A stretch of DNA of 64,000 nucleotides from Rapana venosa (GCA_028751875.1 CM054145.1:1656924-1720923), one strand, 5' to 3'. Positions 19,102 through 28,859 are shown, counted from the first letter of the stretch. Made by a program: numbers and translations. The notes: generated by a model not told the origin, from the sequence alone.

Positions 19102-19495
19102 GGCCGTTGCTCCTTCTCTGTTTCTGGTCCATCCACCTGGAATGACCTCCCTCTTTCACTTCGTCAAAAGCCTTCACTTGATTCCTTCAAATCCAGCCTC
19201 AAAACACACTTATTTCCTACCTGAGACTTTTCCCCCACATATCTGTCCCTAATTTTCAACAGCATCTTTCACCTTCTAAGTGTTGTTCCGCGCGCGTGTG
19301 TGTGTGTGTGTGTGTGCGCGTGCGTGCGTGTGCGTAGTGCGTGCGCATGGATTTGAAATCTGTTGCTCATTATGTTTAAGGAGAGTTGCGTGCCTGTAAA
19401 TGATTGAGTGCAAGCGCTTCGATTTGTTTGTTTTTTACAAGATTCAACGCTATATAAATTCCATATATTATTATTATTATTATTATTATTATTAT
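19102..19495 (+). mobile_element. CR1/L2-like LINE, C-terminus and 3' tail
   Basis: Resumes the frame interrupted at 18193: GRCSFSVSGPSTWNDLPLSL, QKPSLDSFKSSLKTHLF, stop. The 3' UTR contains a GT tract, GCAAGCGCTTCGATTTGTTT, CAAGATTCAACGCTATATAA and ends in (TTA)n at about 19468-19495. It matches the truncated copy at 5205-5619. Confidence 0.88.
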
Positions 19496-19842
19496 CTACC
19501 TGTCCCATAGTCTGACGACCGTGGGGGCACCATCAAAGACTCAACAACCAGTTCCCTCCATTCCTCTCTCTGTTCTGCCTTTCTCAGGGTTTTGTTGAGT
19601 TCTAGGCCTGTCCATTCGCTGATGTTATCCTCCCAGCTCTTCCTTGGTCTGCCTCTTCTTCTTCCTCCTTGGACAGTGCCTTGTAAAACTGTCTTTGCAA
19701 GTCCTTTGGATCTTGTGACATGCCCATACCATTTAAGTTTACATTTTTTCACGATCGTTAGAAGGTTCTCATAGGGTCCAATGGTTTGCTGGATTCTGTT
19801 ATGCATGCTTTCGTTGCTTATGTGGTCTTTGTAGGAGGCCAC
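19496..19842 (-). mobile_element. EN-RT LINE 3' segment, sense part of a twin-primed insertion
   Basis: A minus frame encodes the C-terminus of a non-LTR retrotransposon: SYKDHISNES, then TIGPYENLLTIVKK, LKWYGHVTRSKGLAKT and GGRRRGRPRKSWEDNISEWT, ending with a stop next to the (TTA)n tract of the neighbouring LINE. It directly abuts the oppositely oriented RT segment at 19843-20510. Confidence 0.85.
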
Positions 19843-20510
19843 CAGTGCAGTGTACTACAACAACAACATTGGAGAATGGTTTCGAACAACAGTTGGAGTA
19901 AGGCAGGGCTGTCTACTTTCACCCACTCTTTTCAACATCTTCCTTGAGAGAATCATGGCTGATGCACTGGAACATCATGAAGGATCAGTCAGCATTGGTG
20001 GCAGATCGATCACAAACCTCCGCTTCGCAGATGACATTGATGGAATAGCAGGATCAGAAAAAGAGCTTGCCAGCCTAACAGAACACTTGAATAAGGCCTC
20101 CAAAATATACAGCATGGAAATCAGTGCAGAGAAGACCAAACTGATGACTAATAACACCAACGGCATTAGCACTGATATCAGGGTTAATGACCAGAAGCTG
20201 GAAACAGTTCAAAGCTTCAAGTACCTGGGAGCCATTGTATCAGACCAGGGATCCAAGCCAGAAGTAGTATGCAGGACTGCACAGACAATAACAGCTTTGT
20301 CAAAACTAAACACCATCTGGAGAGATAAAAATATCTCACTTATCTCCAAGATCAGACTAATGCGCTCCCTTGTCATATCCATATTTCTGTATGCCTGTGA
20401 ATCATGGACCCTGACTGCAGATTTGGAGAGAAGAGTACAGGCGGTGGAGATGAGATGCTTTCGGAGACTCCTTGGCATCTCCTACAAAGACCACATAAGC
20501 AACGAAAGCG
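19838..20510 (+). mobile_element. EN-RT LINE RT segment, inverted part of a twin-primed insertion
   Basis: A plus frame from SAVYYNNNIGEWFRTTVGVR through QGCLLSPTLFNIFLERI, NLRFADDIDGIAGSEKELAS (catalytic FADD, about 20023-20034), KYLGAIVSDQGSKPE and LYACESWTLTA to SYKDHISNES, where it stops abruptly at 20510. The same SYKDHISNES codons begin the minus-strand 3' segment, so the two halves of one element lie head to head with a small duplicated overlap, as expected from twin priming. TTAGGGATATAT follows immediately. Confidence 0.85.
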
Positions 20511-20630
20511 TTAGGGATATATATGATAATAAAATAAAATAAAGCCCATACCAATACACTCACACAGTGTACGGGAAAAAATATCTCACACAGTGTACGG
20601 GAAAAATTATCTACACAAAAGCCCCCATAT
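20511..20630. repeat. right TSD of the LINE and right part of Insertion X
   Basis: Begins with TTAGGGATATAT (20511-20522) and contains an imperfect duplication of TCTCACACAGTGTACGGGAA (at about 20561 and 20584). The bordering TAT at 20628-20630 repeats the TAT at 16618-16620. With the nested elements removed, 16621-20627 collapses to an unidentified insertion of about 130 bp in the RNase H LINE. Confidence 0.5.
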
Positions 20631-21047
20631 TTTGCATTTGCTCCCCAGTTGGTTCCGGCCAGTTTCCGCATGATGTTTAGTTTTCTTCTGGCTTTGTTCT
20701 CTGCTTCATTTATATGGGCTTTCCATGTCATTTGTTTGTCAAAAGTGACTCCCAGGTAGGTTTGATGATCCTCAAATTTTAGCGTGGTGTTTCCAAGGGT
20801 AAGTATCCCAGGTTTTGCTTTGGGTGAGAGCGTGATAAGAGTGGCTGTGGACTTCTCCCTGTTGATTGTTACGCACCAGCTTTCAGCCCATGCTGCAACA
20901 CTCTCCAGGGCAAGTTGCATTCTATAGGTTGCTGTTGTTGCATGCTCTTCGTTGCTCCAGAGTACCAGGTCGTCTGCATAAAGCGCGGCATGGACACCTC
21001 TTGGTAGTTCTGCGACCACATCATTGATGAAGAGGATGAACAAAGTG
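20631..21047 (-). mobile_element. RNase H LINE, RT palm segment (5'-truncated)
   Basis: Minus frame: FILFINDVVAELPRGVHAAL, YADDLVLWSNEE (the catalytic YADD box), WCVTINREKSTATLITL, HQTYLGVTFDKQMTWKAHIN and KLNIMRKLAGTNWGANA, where the native frame would continue into LKTLYQGAVRPHLEYG at 16620. The 5' side ends at a G-run (21048-21061), where homology stops. Confidence 0.88.
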
Positions 21048-21061
21048 GGGGGGGGGGGGGG

Positions 21062-21704
21062 GAGATCCTGATTCCAGAATGAAGAAAGAAATGACTGTAA
21101 ACAGACTGACAGGCAATGAATGCTGGGTGTGTGTCGTTTTTCTGTTCCTCAGCTGTGAGGGTTTCTTTTGTGAAAATTTTGCTCTCTTACACCGTAATAG
21201 ATGCTTCAGGGATTGTGCCCCTGACCCTTGCTTTTTCAGGAAAGGGGGGGGGTAGGTCACATCCCAAACCCATTCCCTGACAGATTTTTTTTGGGGGGGG
21301 GGAGAGGTGAGGTGAAGTTGGCAGGTATGCCTCTTCTTTTTAAAGCGGACAAGTTTTTCTCTGGCAGTGAAGACTGGTTTCTGTGGCTGGTGCAAGCTTG
21401 CAGAGCAGTGTGTGACATGGAGCAGACTGAGGATGACAACGACAACATGGGCTTGTGTCTGGCTGGCCCTGTTGCCTGTTAGGTGCTGTAGCTAGGTGGA
21501 GTTTTTTGTTTGTTGTTCTTTTTTTTAACTGTGTGTGTGTGTGTGTGTGTGTGTAGTTTTGTCTTTTGATAGTGTTCAGCTGTTGCTGTGCAGCTTGTGA
21601 TTCCTAAGAAGGAATAGCCAGGAGTTTTTGTCACGCTCAGCCAAGACATGTGTATGCAGATATGCTGATGTGCAACTGACACATATAAGGAATGTACACA
21701 CACG

Positions 21705-21744
<40 letters not shown>

Positions 21745-21770
21745 GAAGAAGGTGGTGCATGCTGTTGCAG
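21062..21770 (+). other. intron sequence with GT and CA microsatellites
   Basis: No recognised gene or repeat family at 21062-21480. (GT)n at about 21530-21555 and (CA)n at about 21700-21740 lie 30-250 bp upstream of the next exon. Confidence 0.6.
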
Positions 21771-21891
21771 GTTAAAGAAACTTCAGGCAGAGGACCCCAA
21801 GGATCCCAAGATCTACTTCAACACAGCCATGCTGGCCATGGACGACAAGCAGTTCGACCTGGCTGAAGACAACTTCAGGAAAGCCATCAAG
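21771..21891 (+). CDS. TMTC3: TMTC3 internal exon 7 of window
   Basis: Encodes LKKLQAEDPKDPKIYFNTAM, LAMDDKQFDLAEDNFRKAIK; the LAMDDK...A...F.KAIK block is diagnostic of TMTC3. The acceptor is CTGTTGCAG ending at 21770; the donor is GTTGGG at 21892, a weaker non-consensus donor. The first base completes the arginine codon from exon 6 and the exon ends in phase 0. It is about 8.7 kb from exon 6 because of the nested transposons in between. Confidence 0.94.
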
Positions 21892-21892
21892 G

Positions 21893-22214
21893 TTGGGAGT
21901 CAGCAGGGGGGGGATTGTGTTGATAGGGGGGGAGGAGACAAGATAGTTTGATTTAACTCAGAGTGTATGCGTGTGAATCAGAAGCCTTTATTGCCATGAA
22001 GTCAGATCGAGACTTATTTGACACCAAACATAAATGTATACAACATTTCCTAAAAGATGTAGATTCTTAGATTTATGTCTCTTGTCTATGCTCTGGCTCT
22101 TCTGGAAAAAGAATCATGCCCATGTTTGATCGTGTCTAACAGAGAGTCCTCGTTGTTGAAAAACTTACTGACATTCTCGTTGTTGGTTTTTAACATTAGG
22201 TAAAAAATTATTTC
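21893..22214 (+). other. intron sequence, nothing recognised
   Basis: AT-rich intron between exon 7 and the TTAA-flanked element. No repeat family recognised. Confidence 0.5.
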
Positions 22215-22218
22215 TTAA

Positions 22219-22926
22219 CCTCTTAACTGCCCAGTGCAAGTGCACCCTGTATGCCGGGGAATAAAATTCTTATGTACCACTGCTATGTTCATATCCCTCT
22301 TACTCAGAAACTATTACATGAATATTCCTGATAGTCTACCCAATGACAGTATATATATCGTAGACTACTTCGAGGCAAGCTCAAATTAGTTAGCATGATA
22401 TTTCACTGCGAAAATATATTTAAAATGTAAAACATCGACCATAAATACGATTTCTTCATCACCACTGTCATTCGAGTACCCCCATCTCAATAATGTCAAA
22501 CATATGTCTAGGCCAAATCTCATTCATTGTTTTTTAAATACACGATCTCCTGAATCATACGCGATCGTTTTCATCAATGTTAGGTAAATCTAGAGTTTTA
22601 TTTGCCACTTTTACAGCTGTGTAAAGTTATTTATGCCTTCAACAAGAAGTGTCAGCAATTTTGAACAAGAACTTCCCAAGCAGTCATGCATAAAAACACA
22701 AAATACGAGCGAAAAAAACGATCGTTTTTGCCACGGTTTTTGCAGCTCGATGTTGCCAAGCAACAGGAGAGTGACCTCCATTAATTTTGGAGTTGTTTCC
22801 CTTTAACTGTAGTCAAGGAAGCCGGCTTGTTTACTTCGGTTCGACACCCCGGAAATTTTCCGGGTTGTTGGCGTATAGGGTGCACGTTTAGCCCCGGAGA
22901 ATTTCCGGGGTAAGGCAGTCTAGAGG
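22219..22926. mobile_element. piggyBac-like MITE, 708 bp
   Basis: Flanked by TTAA at 22215-22218 and 22927-22930. It begins CCTCTTAACTGCC and ends GGCAGTCTAGAGG, a 13-bp inverted repeat with 11 matching positions. Subterminal GTGCACCCTGTATGCC and its complement GGCGTATAGGGTGCAC extend the symmetry. The right end also carries small palindromes of the CCCCGGAGAATTTCCGGGG type. No transposase frame. Its ends differ beyond the first bases from the element at 14335, so it is a separate family. Confidence 0.85.
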
Positions 22927-23034
22927 TTAAGTCATCATACGGTTTGCAATCATCAAGCAAGTGATACTCGTCTTCTATTTTGTTACACCACTTACATTTT
23001 TATTTATCTCTCTCAGCACATGTGTGGTTTTTTT

Positions 23035-23134
23035 CTGTCGCTGTAGGTTCTTTTACAATCAGAAACCTGCGTGTTTTCTGTGTTTTGTCTGCTCTTTGAG
23101 GCTCTTTTACAAGTGACAGTGGTGTGTTACTTAG

Positions 23135-23166
<32 letters not shown>

Positions 23167-23250
23167 TGGCGCCCAGACCGCCATTCATAATCTAAATAGA
23201 CTCAAATTGAACCATGACCTCTGTCTTTGTAGACAGGGTATGTTATGATA
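23035..23250 (-). mobile_element. SINE-B, reverse, diverged
   Basis: Reverse features: TAGGTTCTTTTACAATCAG, GGACCTCAGTTTATCATCTC, GACTGGCGCCCAGACCGCCA and a head-like segment with TTGAACCATGACC and TCTTTGTAGACAGGGTA, matching the head of the copy at 575-985. Confidence 0.65.
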
Positions 23251-23327
23251 GACATCGGATCTGCCTGCTTTGATTTTTGATTGACGGGTTGATTGACATG
23301 TTGATTGATTGATTGATTGATTGACAG

Positions 23328-23432
23328 CTGGACCCTCAGTTCCGAAGCGCTCTGTTCAACCTGGCCTTGTTGCTGGTGAATGACGTCAGACGACCCATGG
23401 ACGCCATTCCAGTGCTGCAGGAACTTCTGAAG
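23328..23432 (+). CDS. TMTC3: TMTC3 internal exon 8 of window
   Basis: Exactly 35 codons, phase 0 at both ends, encoding LDPQFRSALFNLALLLVNDV and RRPMDAIPVLQELLK. It matches the conserved TMTC3 block ADFRSALFNLALL....K.LPILEELL. The acceptor is a TTGA repeat ending TTGACAG at 23327; the donor is GTACTA at 23433. The following residues in TMTC3 are RYYPDHIKG, and YYPD is exactly what the repeated exon start at 24968 onward encodes. Confidence 0.94.
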
Positions 23433-23489
23433 GTACTAACCTTTTTGCTGCCGTTGTTCCTTTTGGTGCTGGTTTTGTTGTTGCTGTAG

Positions 23490-23890
23490 AAGGAAGGTGG
23501 CAGGACGGTTAAGACATTCACCTGCCTCACAAGTAAACCGTGACATTCTGGGTTTAGTTCCCAGCCTTGCCCTTTCTTCCCAGTTTGACGAAAAAATCCA
23601 ACTGAATGTCAAAGTCTTTGGATGAGACTATAAACCAAGGCCCTGAGTGCGAATGCGCACAGAACATCTTGCGCACATACATGTTCTGCCTTTCAGAAGA
23701 GTAGGCCATTTTTTGACAGTAGGAACGGACGACAACATTTCAAAACCAGCATGCACACAGGTGTCGTGTTTAGACACCATCCCCGAAGTCGGAATGTGGC
23801 TACCTACATGGTGGGGGACTGTTGCATATGAAGACATTTCACCATTGGTGAACCTCTGAGCTCTAGGTGAAGAACAAAACAAACACACAC
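23490..23890 (+). mobile_element. SINE-A relative with alternative 3' end
   Basis: tRNA-like head (GGACGGTTAAGACATTCACC, then TGGGTTTAGTTCCCAG), body TCTTTGGATGAGACTATAAA and GCACAGAACATCTTGCGCAC, then GTGTCGTGTTTAGACACCAT and GTGGCTACCTACATGGTGGG, with an A-rich tail at about 23870-23940. Same type as 4740-5160. Confidence 0.85.
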
Positions 23891-24239
23891 AAAACAAAAA
23901 ACAAAACAAAAAAATAAAACCCCAAACAAAAAACCAAACTAAAAGCCCCTTAACCTGACCTCTCCCTGAAGTCCTTGCTGTGGAACACTGCAGGGAATTT
24001 TTCAGGCTGTGTGTCTTGGGGACAGGAGAAGGTGGCGGAGCCCATCCCCCTCTTGTTCCTAGAGTGCATGCTGGGCATGCTGAAGTCATCCCCGCCTCTG
24101 GCCTGCTCTGCTGCAGAAGATGGAGGAGGTTTTGATGTGTGTGTGTGGAGGATGTGTGTGGGCACACAGGACCTCAGTTTACAGGCTTACCTGAAGCACC
24201 ATCAGGGGAGCAGGGTCAGAAGGAGTGCTATCTCCTGAA

Positions 24240-24785
24240 GAACAGTCCCCTCAGTGGAGACTGAAGCCTGCACCCTGGGTAAAAACTGTGGGGTCAGAAG
24301 ATAATGATGTCAGCACCGTTGCATCAGAAGATAATGCTGTCAGGACTGTTGTGTCAGAAGATAATGCTGTCAGGACTGTTGTGTCAGAAGATAATGCTGT
24401 CAGCACTGTTTCATGTGAAGATAATGCTGCCAGGGCTGTTGCATCAGAGGATAATGCTGCCAGGGCTGTTGCATCAGAGGATAATGCTGCCAGGACTGTT
24501 GTATCAGAAGATAATGCTGTCAACACTGTTGTTTCAGAAGATAATGCTGTCAACACTGTTGTTTCAGAAGATAATGCTGTCGACACTGTTGTTTCAGAAG
24601 ATAATGCTGTCAACACTGTTGCATCAGGAGATAATGCTGTCATATCTTTGGGGTCAGAAGATAATGCGGTCATATCTTTGGGGTCAGAAGATAATGCTGT
24701 CATATCTTTGGGGTCAGAAGATAATGCTGTCATATCTTTGGGGTCAGAAGATAATGCTGTCATATCTTTGGGGTCATATCTGTAT
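24240..24785 (+). repeat. 30-bp minisatellite (TCAGAAGATAATGCTGTCA type)
   Basis: About 17 units of 30 bp: TCAGAAGATAATGCTGTCAG, GACTGTTGTG, with a second subfamily in the last five copies (CATATCTTTGGGG instead of GACTGTTGTG). Because 30 is a multiple of three, three frames on two strands stay open for 170-190 codons; this is a consequence of the repeat, not evidence for a protein. Confidence 0.95.
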
Positions 24786-24918
24786 CAGAAGTCATGATAT
24801 GGATGTGGACTGCCCCCCCCTCCCCCCCAATATGTCAGAAGTTACAGGTTGAAAACACCTGTGATGATAATAACATGTGACATGGCATTGTCTGATAATG
24901 CTGCTGTATGGTGCATAA

Positions 24919-26824
24919 TACACAAAGTGACATTCTATGCTATGTGTTGTTGTGTGTTGTTGTGCAGTACTACCCTGACCCTACACAAAGTGACATTCTA
25001 TGCTGTGCTATGTTATGATGTGATGTGTTGTTATGTGTTGTTGTGCAGTACTACCCTGACCCTACACAAAGTGACATTCTATGCTGTGTTGTGTGATGTG
25101 TTGTTATGTGTTGTTGTGCAGTACTACCCTGACCCTACACAAAGTGACATTCTATGCTATGTGATGTGATGTGTTGTTATGTGTTGTTGTACAGTACTAC
25201 CCTGACCCTACACAAAGTGACATTCTATGCTGTGCTATGTTATGTAATGTGTTGTTATGTGTTGTTGTGCAGTACTACCCTGACCCTACACAAAGTGACA
25301 TTCTATGCTATGTGATGTGATGTGATGTGTTGTTATGTGTTGTTGTACAGTACTACCCTGACCCTACACAAAGTGACATTCTATGCTGTGCTATGTGATG
25401 TGATGTGTTGTTATGTGTTGTTGTACAGTACTACCCTGACCCTACACAAAGTGACATTCTATGCTGTGTTGTGTGATGTGTTGTTATGTGTTGTTGTGCA
25501 GTACTACCCTGACCCTACACAAAGTGACATTCTATGCTGTGTGATGTGATGTGTTGTTATGTGTTGTTGTACAGTACTACCCTGACCCTACACAAAGTGA
25601 CATTCTATGCTGTGTTGTGTGATGTGTTGTTATGTGTTGTTGTACAGTACTACCCTGACCCTACACAAAGTGACATTCTATGCTATGTGATGTGATGTGT
25701 TGTTATGTGTTGTTGTACAGTACTACCCTGACCCTACACAAACTGACATTCTATGCTGTGCTATGTGATGTGATGTGTTGTTATGTGTTGTTGTGCAGTA
25801 CTACCCTGACCCTACACAAAGTGACATTCTATGCTGTGCTATGTTGTGTGATGTGTTGTGATGTGTTGTTGTGCAGTACTACCCTGACCCTACACAAAGT
25901 GACATTCTATGCTGTGCTATGTTATGTGATGTGTTGTTATGTGTTGTTGTACAGTACTACCCTGACCCTACACAAAGTGACATTCTATGCTGTGCTATGT
26001 TATGTAATGTGTTGTTATGTGTTGTTGTACAGTACTACCCTGACCCTACACAAAGTGACATTCTATGCTGTGCTATGTGATGTGATGTGTTGTTATGTGT
26101 TGTTGTACAGTACTACCCTGACCCTACACAAAGTGACATTCTATGCTGTGCTATGTGATGTGATGTGTTGTTATGTGTTGTTGTACAGTACTACCCTGAC
26201 CCTACACAAAGTGACATTCTGTGCTGTGCTATGTTATGTGATGTGTTATGTGATGTGTTGTTATGTGTTGTTGTGCAGTACTACCCTGACCCTACACAAA
26301 GTGACATTCTATGCTGTGTTGTGATGTGTTGTGATGTGTTGTTGTACAGTACTACCCTGACCCTACACAAAGTGACACTCTATGCTGTGCTATGTTGTGT
26401 GATGTGTTGTTATGTGTTGTTGTGCAGTACTACCCTGACCCTACACAAAGTGACACTCTATGCTGTGCTATGTTGTGTGATGTGTTGTTATGTGTTGTTG
26501 TGCAGTACTACCCTGACCCTACACAAAGTGACATTCTATGCTGTGCTATGTTGTGTGATGTGTTGTTATGTGTTGTTGTGCAGTACTACCCTGACCCTAC
26601 ACAAAGTGACATTCTGTGCTGTGCTATGTTATGTGATGTGTTATGTGATGTGTTGTTGTGCAGTACTACCCTGACCCTACACAAAGTGACATTCTATGCT
26701 GTGTTGTGATGTGTTGTTATGATGTGTTGTTGTGCAGTACTACCCTGACCCTACACAAAGTGACATTCTATGCTGTGTTGTGATGTGTTGTTATGATGTG
26801 TCGTTGTGCAGTACTACCCTGACC
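24919..26824 (+). repeat. splice-acceptor minisatellite: 25 visible copies of the exon 9 start
   Basis: Tandem units of about 70-90 bp (average about 76): TACACAAAGTGACATTCTAT, a GTGATGTGTTGTTATGTG tract, TTGTTGTGCAG or TTGTACAG, then TACTACCCTGACC. The last 13 bases encode Y-Y-P-D, precisely the residues expected after exon 8. The first copy shows the ancestral layout: unique intron up to 24918, the TACACAAAG segment, then acceptor and exon start. Each later unit joins the exon start back to TACACAAAG. I count 25 copies before the gap cuts the array. Confidence 0.95.
26812..26824 (+). CDS. TMTC3: TMTC3 exon 9 start, partial (last visible copy)
   Basis: TACTACCCTGACC after GTGCAG, cut by the assembly gap. 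In TMTC3 the next residue is normally histidine (YYPDH); all 24 earlier copies that can be followed continue with CTACACAAAG (proline, threonine, glutamine), which is intron-derived. The true exon must therefore be this copy or one hidden in the gap. Which of the 25 acceptors is used cannot be told from sequence. Confidence 0.5.
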
Positions 26825-27324
26825 NNNNNNNNNNNNNNNNNNNNNNNNNNNNNNNNNNNNNNNNNNNNNNNNNNNNNNNNNNNNNNNNNNNNNNNNNNNN
26901 NNNNNNNNNNNNNNNNNNNNNNNNNNNNNNNNNNNNNNNNNNNNNNNNNNNNNNNNNNNNNNNNNNNNNNNNNNNNNNNNNNNNNNNNNNNNNNNNNNNN
27001 NNNNNNNNNNNNNNNNNNNNNNNNNNNNNNNNNNNNNNNNNNNNNNNNNNNNNNNNNNNNNNNNNNNNNNNNNNNNNNNNNNNNNNNNNNNNNNNNNNNN
27101 NNNNNNNNNNNNNNNNNNNNNNNNNNNNNNNNNNNNNNNNNNNNNNNNNNNNNNNNNNNNNNNNNNNNNNNNNNNNNNNNNNNNNNNNNNNNNNNNNNNN
27201 NNNNNNNNNNNNNNNNNNNNNNNNNNNNNNNNNNNNNNNNNNNNNNNNNNNNNNNNNNNNNNNNNNNNNNNNNNNNNNNNNNNNNNNNNNNNNNNNNNNN
27301 NNNNNNNNNNNNNNNNNNNNNNNN
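26825..27324. other. assembly gap, exactly 500 N
   Basis: A run of 500 N, the conventional placeholder for a scaffold join of unknown length. It falls inside the exon 9 minisatellite, so the array probably broke the assembly. Confidence 0.99.
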
Positions 27325-28735
27325 AGGGAAATTTTTTTATAGATTTCTTTTTCAGCCACCTTTCCCCCAAAAACTCAGCCTATTTCAAGTCTTCACCTCT
27401 AGGATGTGGGGTGAAAAAGCAGATCAGAGTAAAAAAAAAGCTGGCAAAAAAATTCAGAAATAGCAGGAAAAAGTCCCCATTAAAGCAATTAAAACCTGGA
27501 AAAGCCCCTGGGGGAAGGGGACTACCACTGCAATTTGTGAGCCCTTTACAAATGACAAAGCCTTACTCTGAAAAAAATTTTAAAAAGGGACTTGTTACAA
27601 AAAACACATACAAAACCCCTGTCTTAAAAACATTATAGGTATATATCATACTATAAACATTCAAAAATCATTTTAAAAGGGGCGATACCCTAAATATGGA
27701 AAATCATAAATGGGCAGGGCTATAAAACTGCAAGCTTAATGGGGATGATGGAAGGGGAAACCACCTATCTGCTCTTTCACAACAAAAGGCATTGAAAAAA
27801 CACTCTTTGATCAAAAGGGAAATTTTTGAATCACACACCCCAAAAAATTTTTTAAAGGTTTCTCAGGCTCACAACAACAAAACAGAGATGTTTAAAGAGG
27901 GAAAAAAAAAAAACACAAAAAAACAGGGAAAAAAGAGAAAAACAAAAGAATGAACGAGTTTGGAACAGAATTTTTAGAAGGTGAAAGGGCAATGGAAAAA
28001 TAAAAGTGCCAAAAAAATTTAAACAAACATAACAGGGCCCCTTTGCCCCCAATGTCTCTCTAAGTGCAAAAACCGTGCACCAAAAATTCACTTTTAGGGA
28101 ATGTGCACACGGGGGCACCCCCACAGTTTCCAAAACAACTGACAATGCAGCAGGGGGGAAATCACCGTTGTTTTCGAAGGCCCTTTACAAAAGTTAAAAA
28201 TGAGGCCTCCCTTTATGTCTTCCGCAGTTTTCTCTCCTCCCCCGAAACACCAGCCAAAATCACTACACACTTTCTCCCCGTGTACAGTTACAGGGATCAT
28301 GTTCTCCCTGAATTTTAAATTTAGTTTTTTTTCCACTCATTAAGGGAAAACAGGCAGGGCCCGCCCAGGGGAGGTTTGGGCAGCAGAATCTTAGAAAAAA
28401 AGGGCCCCCTTCTGACAAAAGGGGTTCAGTCCCCCACTTCATACAAGCTTGGGAAGGGAAGGGAAGGGAGGGGGGGGGGGGGGGGGGGGCGGGTTTTTAG
28501 GTCCCCAAAGAGATTTATGAGCTGTAGTTTTGCCGACCGGTTTTGTTCTCAGCTGAAATGGGATTTTTAACCAAAAGCCCCCCCTTTTCCTTTACCCTAA
28601 AGAGGGGGAGGTACTCTTGACAGGTGGGGGATGTTGTGTGGGACTTTTAGGAGGGGTGGGGGGGGAAGGGGGGGGGATGGTTTAAGAGTTTGCCTGCCAA
28701 AAAAAGGGAAAAAACCCTTGGGGGTTTTTGGGTTC
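27325..28735. other. low-quality contig start, no gene recognised
   Basis: Inflated homopolymers (runs of A, C, G and T of 4-9 in almost every line), many stops in all frames and no recognisable protein. A G-run occurs at about 28471-28489. Confidence 0.6.
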
Positions 28736-28737
28736 CC

Positions 28738-28815
28738 TTCCCAGCCTCTGAATGAAAAAAGCACAAGAGTGCTTATTCTTTTTCTCGAAATAAAAGAATA
28801 AATAAAATTAACAGT
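28738..28815 (+). mobile_element. SINE-A 3' end fragment
   Basis: GAATGAAAAAAGCACAAGAG, TGCTTATTCTTTTTCTCGAA and ATAAAAGAATAAATAAAAT match the 3' end of SINE-A. Confidence 0.65.
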
Positions 28816-28859
28816 ATAACATAATGAAAGCAACACTGTCACACAGCCGGTGTCATCCA

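Noticed and set aside
25680..26324. 214-codon frame rich in Cys, Leu, Tyr
   Set aside because: Translation of the exon 9 acceptor minisatellite; the frame exists because some units are multiples of three.
24919..26824. CRISPR array
   Set aside because: Regular units of about 76 bp, but no short repeat/unique spacer structure; the whole unit is repeated, and the context is an animal gene intron.
26812..26824. Treating the PTQSDIL residues after YYPD as real exon 9 sequence
   Set aside because: The TACACAAAGTGACATTC segment is present upstream of the first acceptor copy (24919), so it is intron-derived, and TMTC3 has YYPDH at this point.
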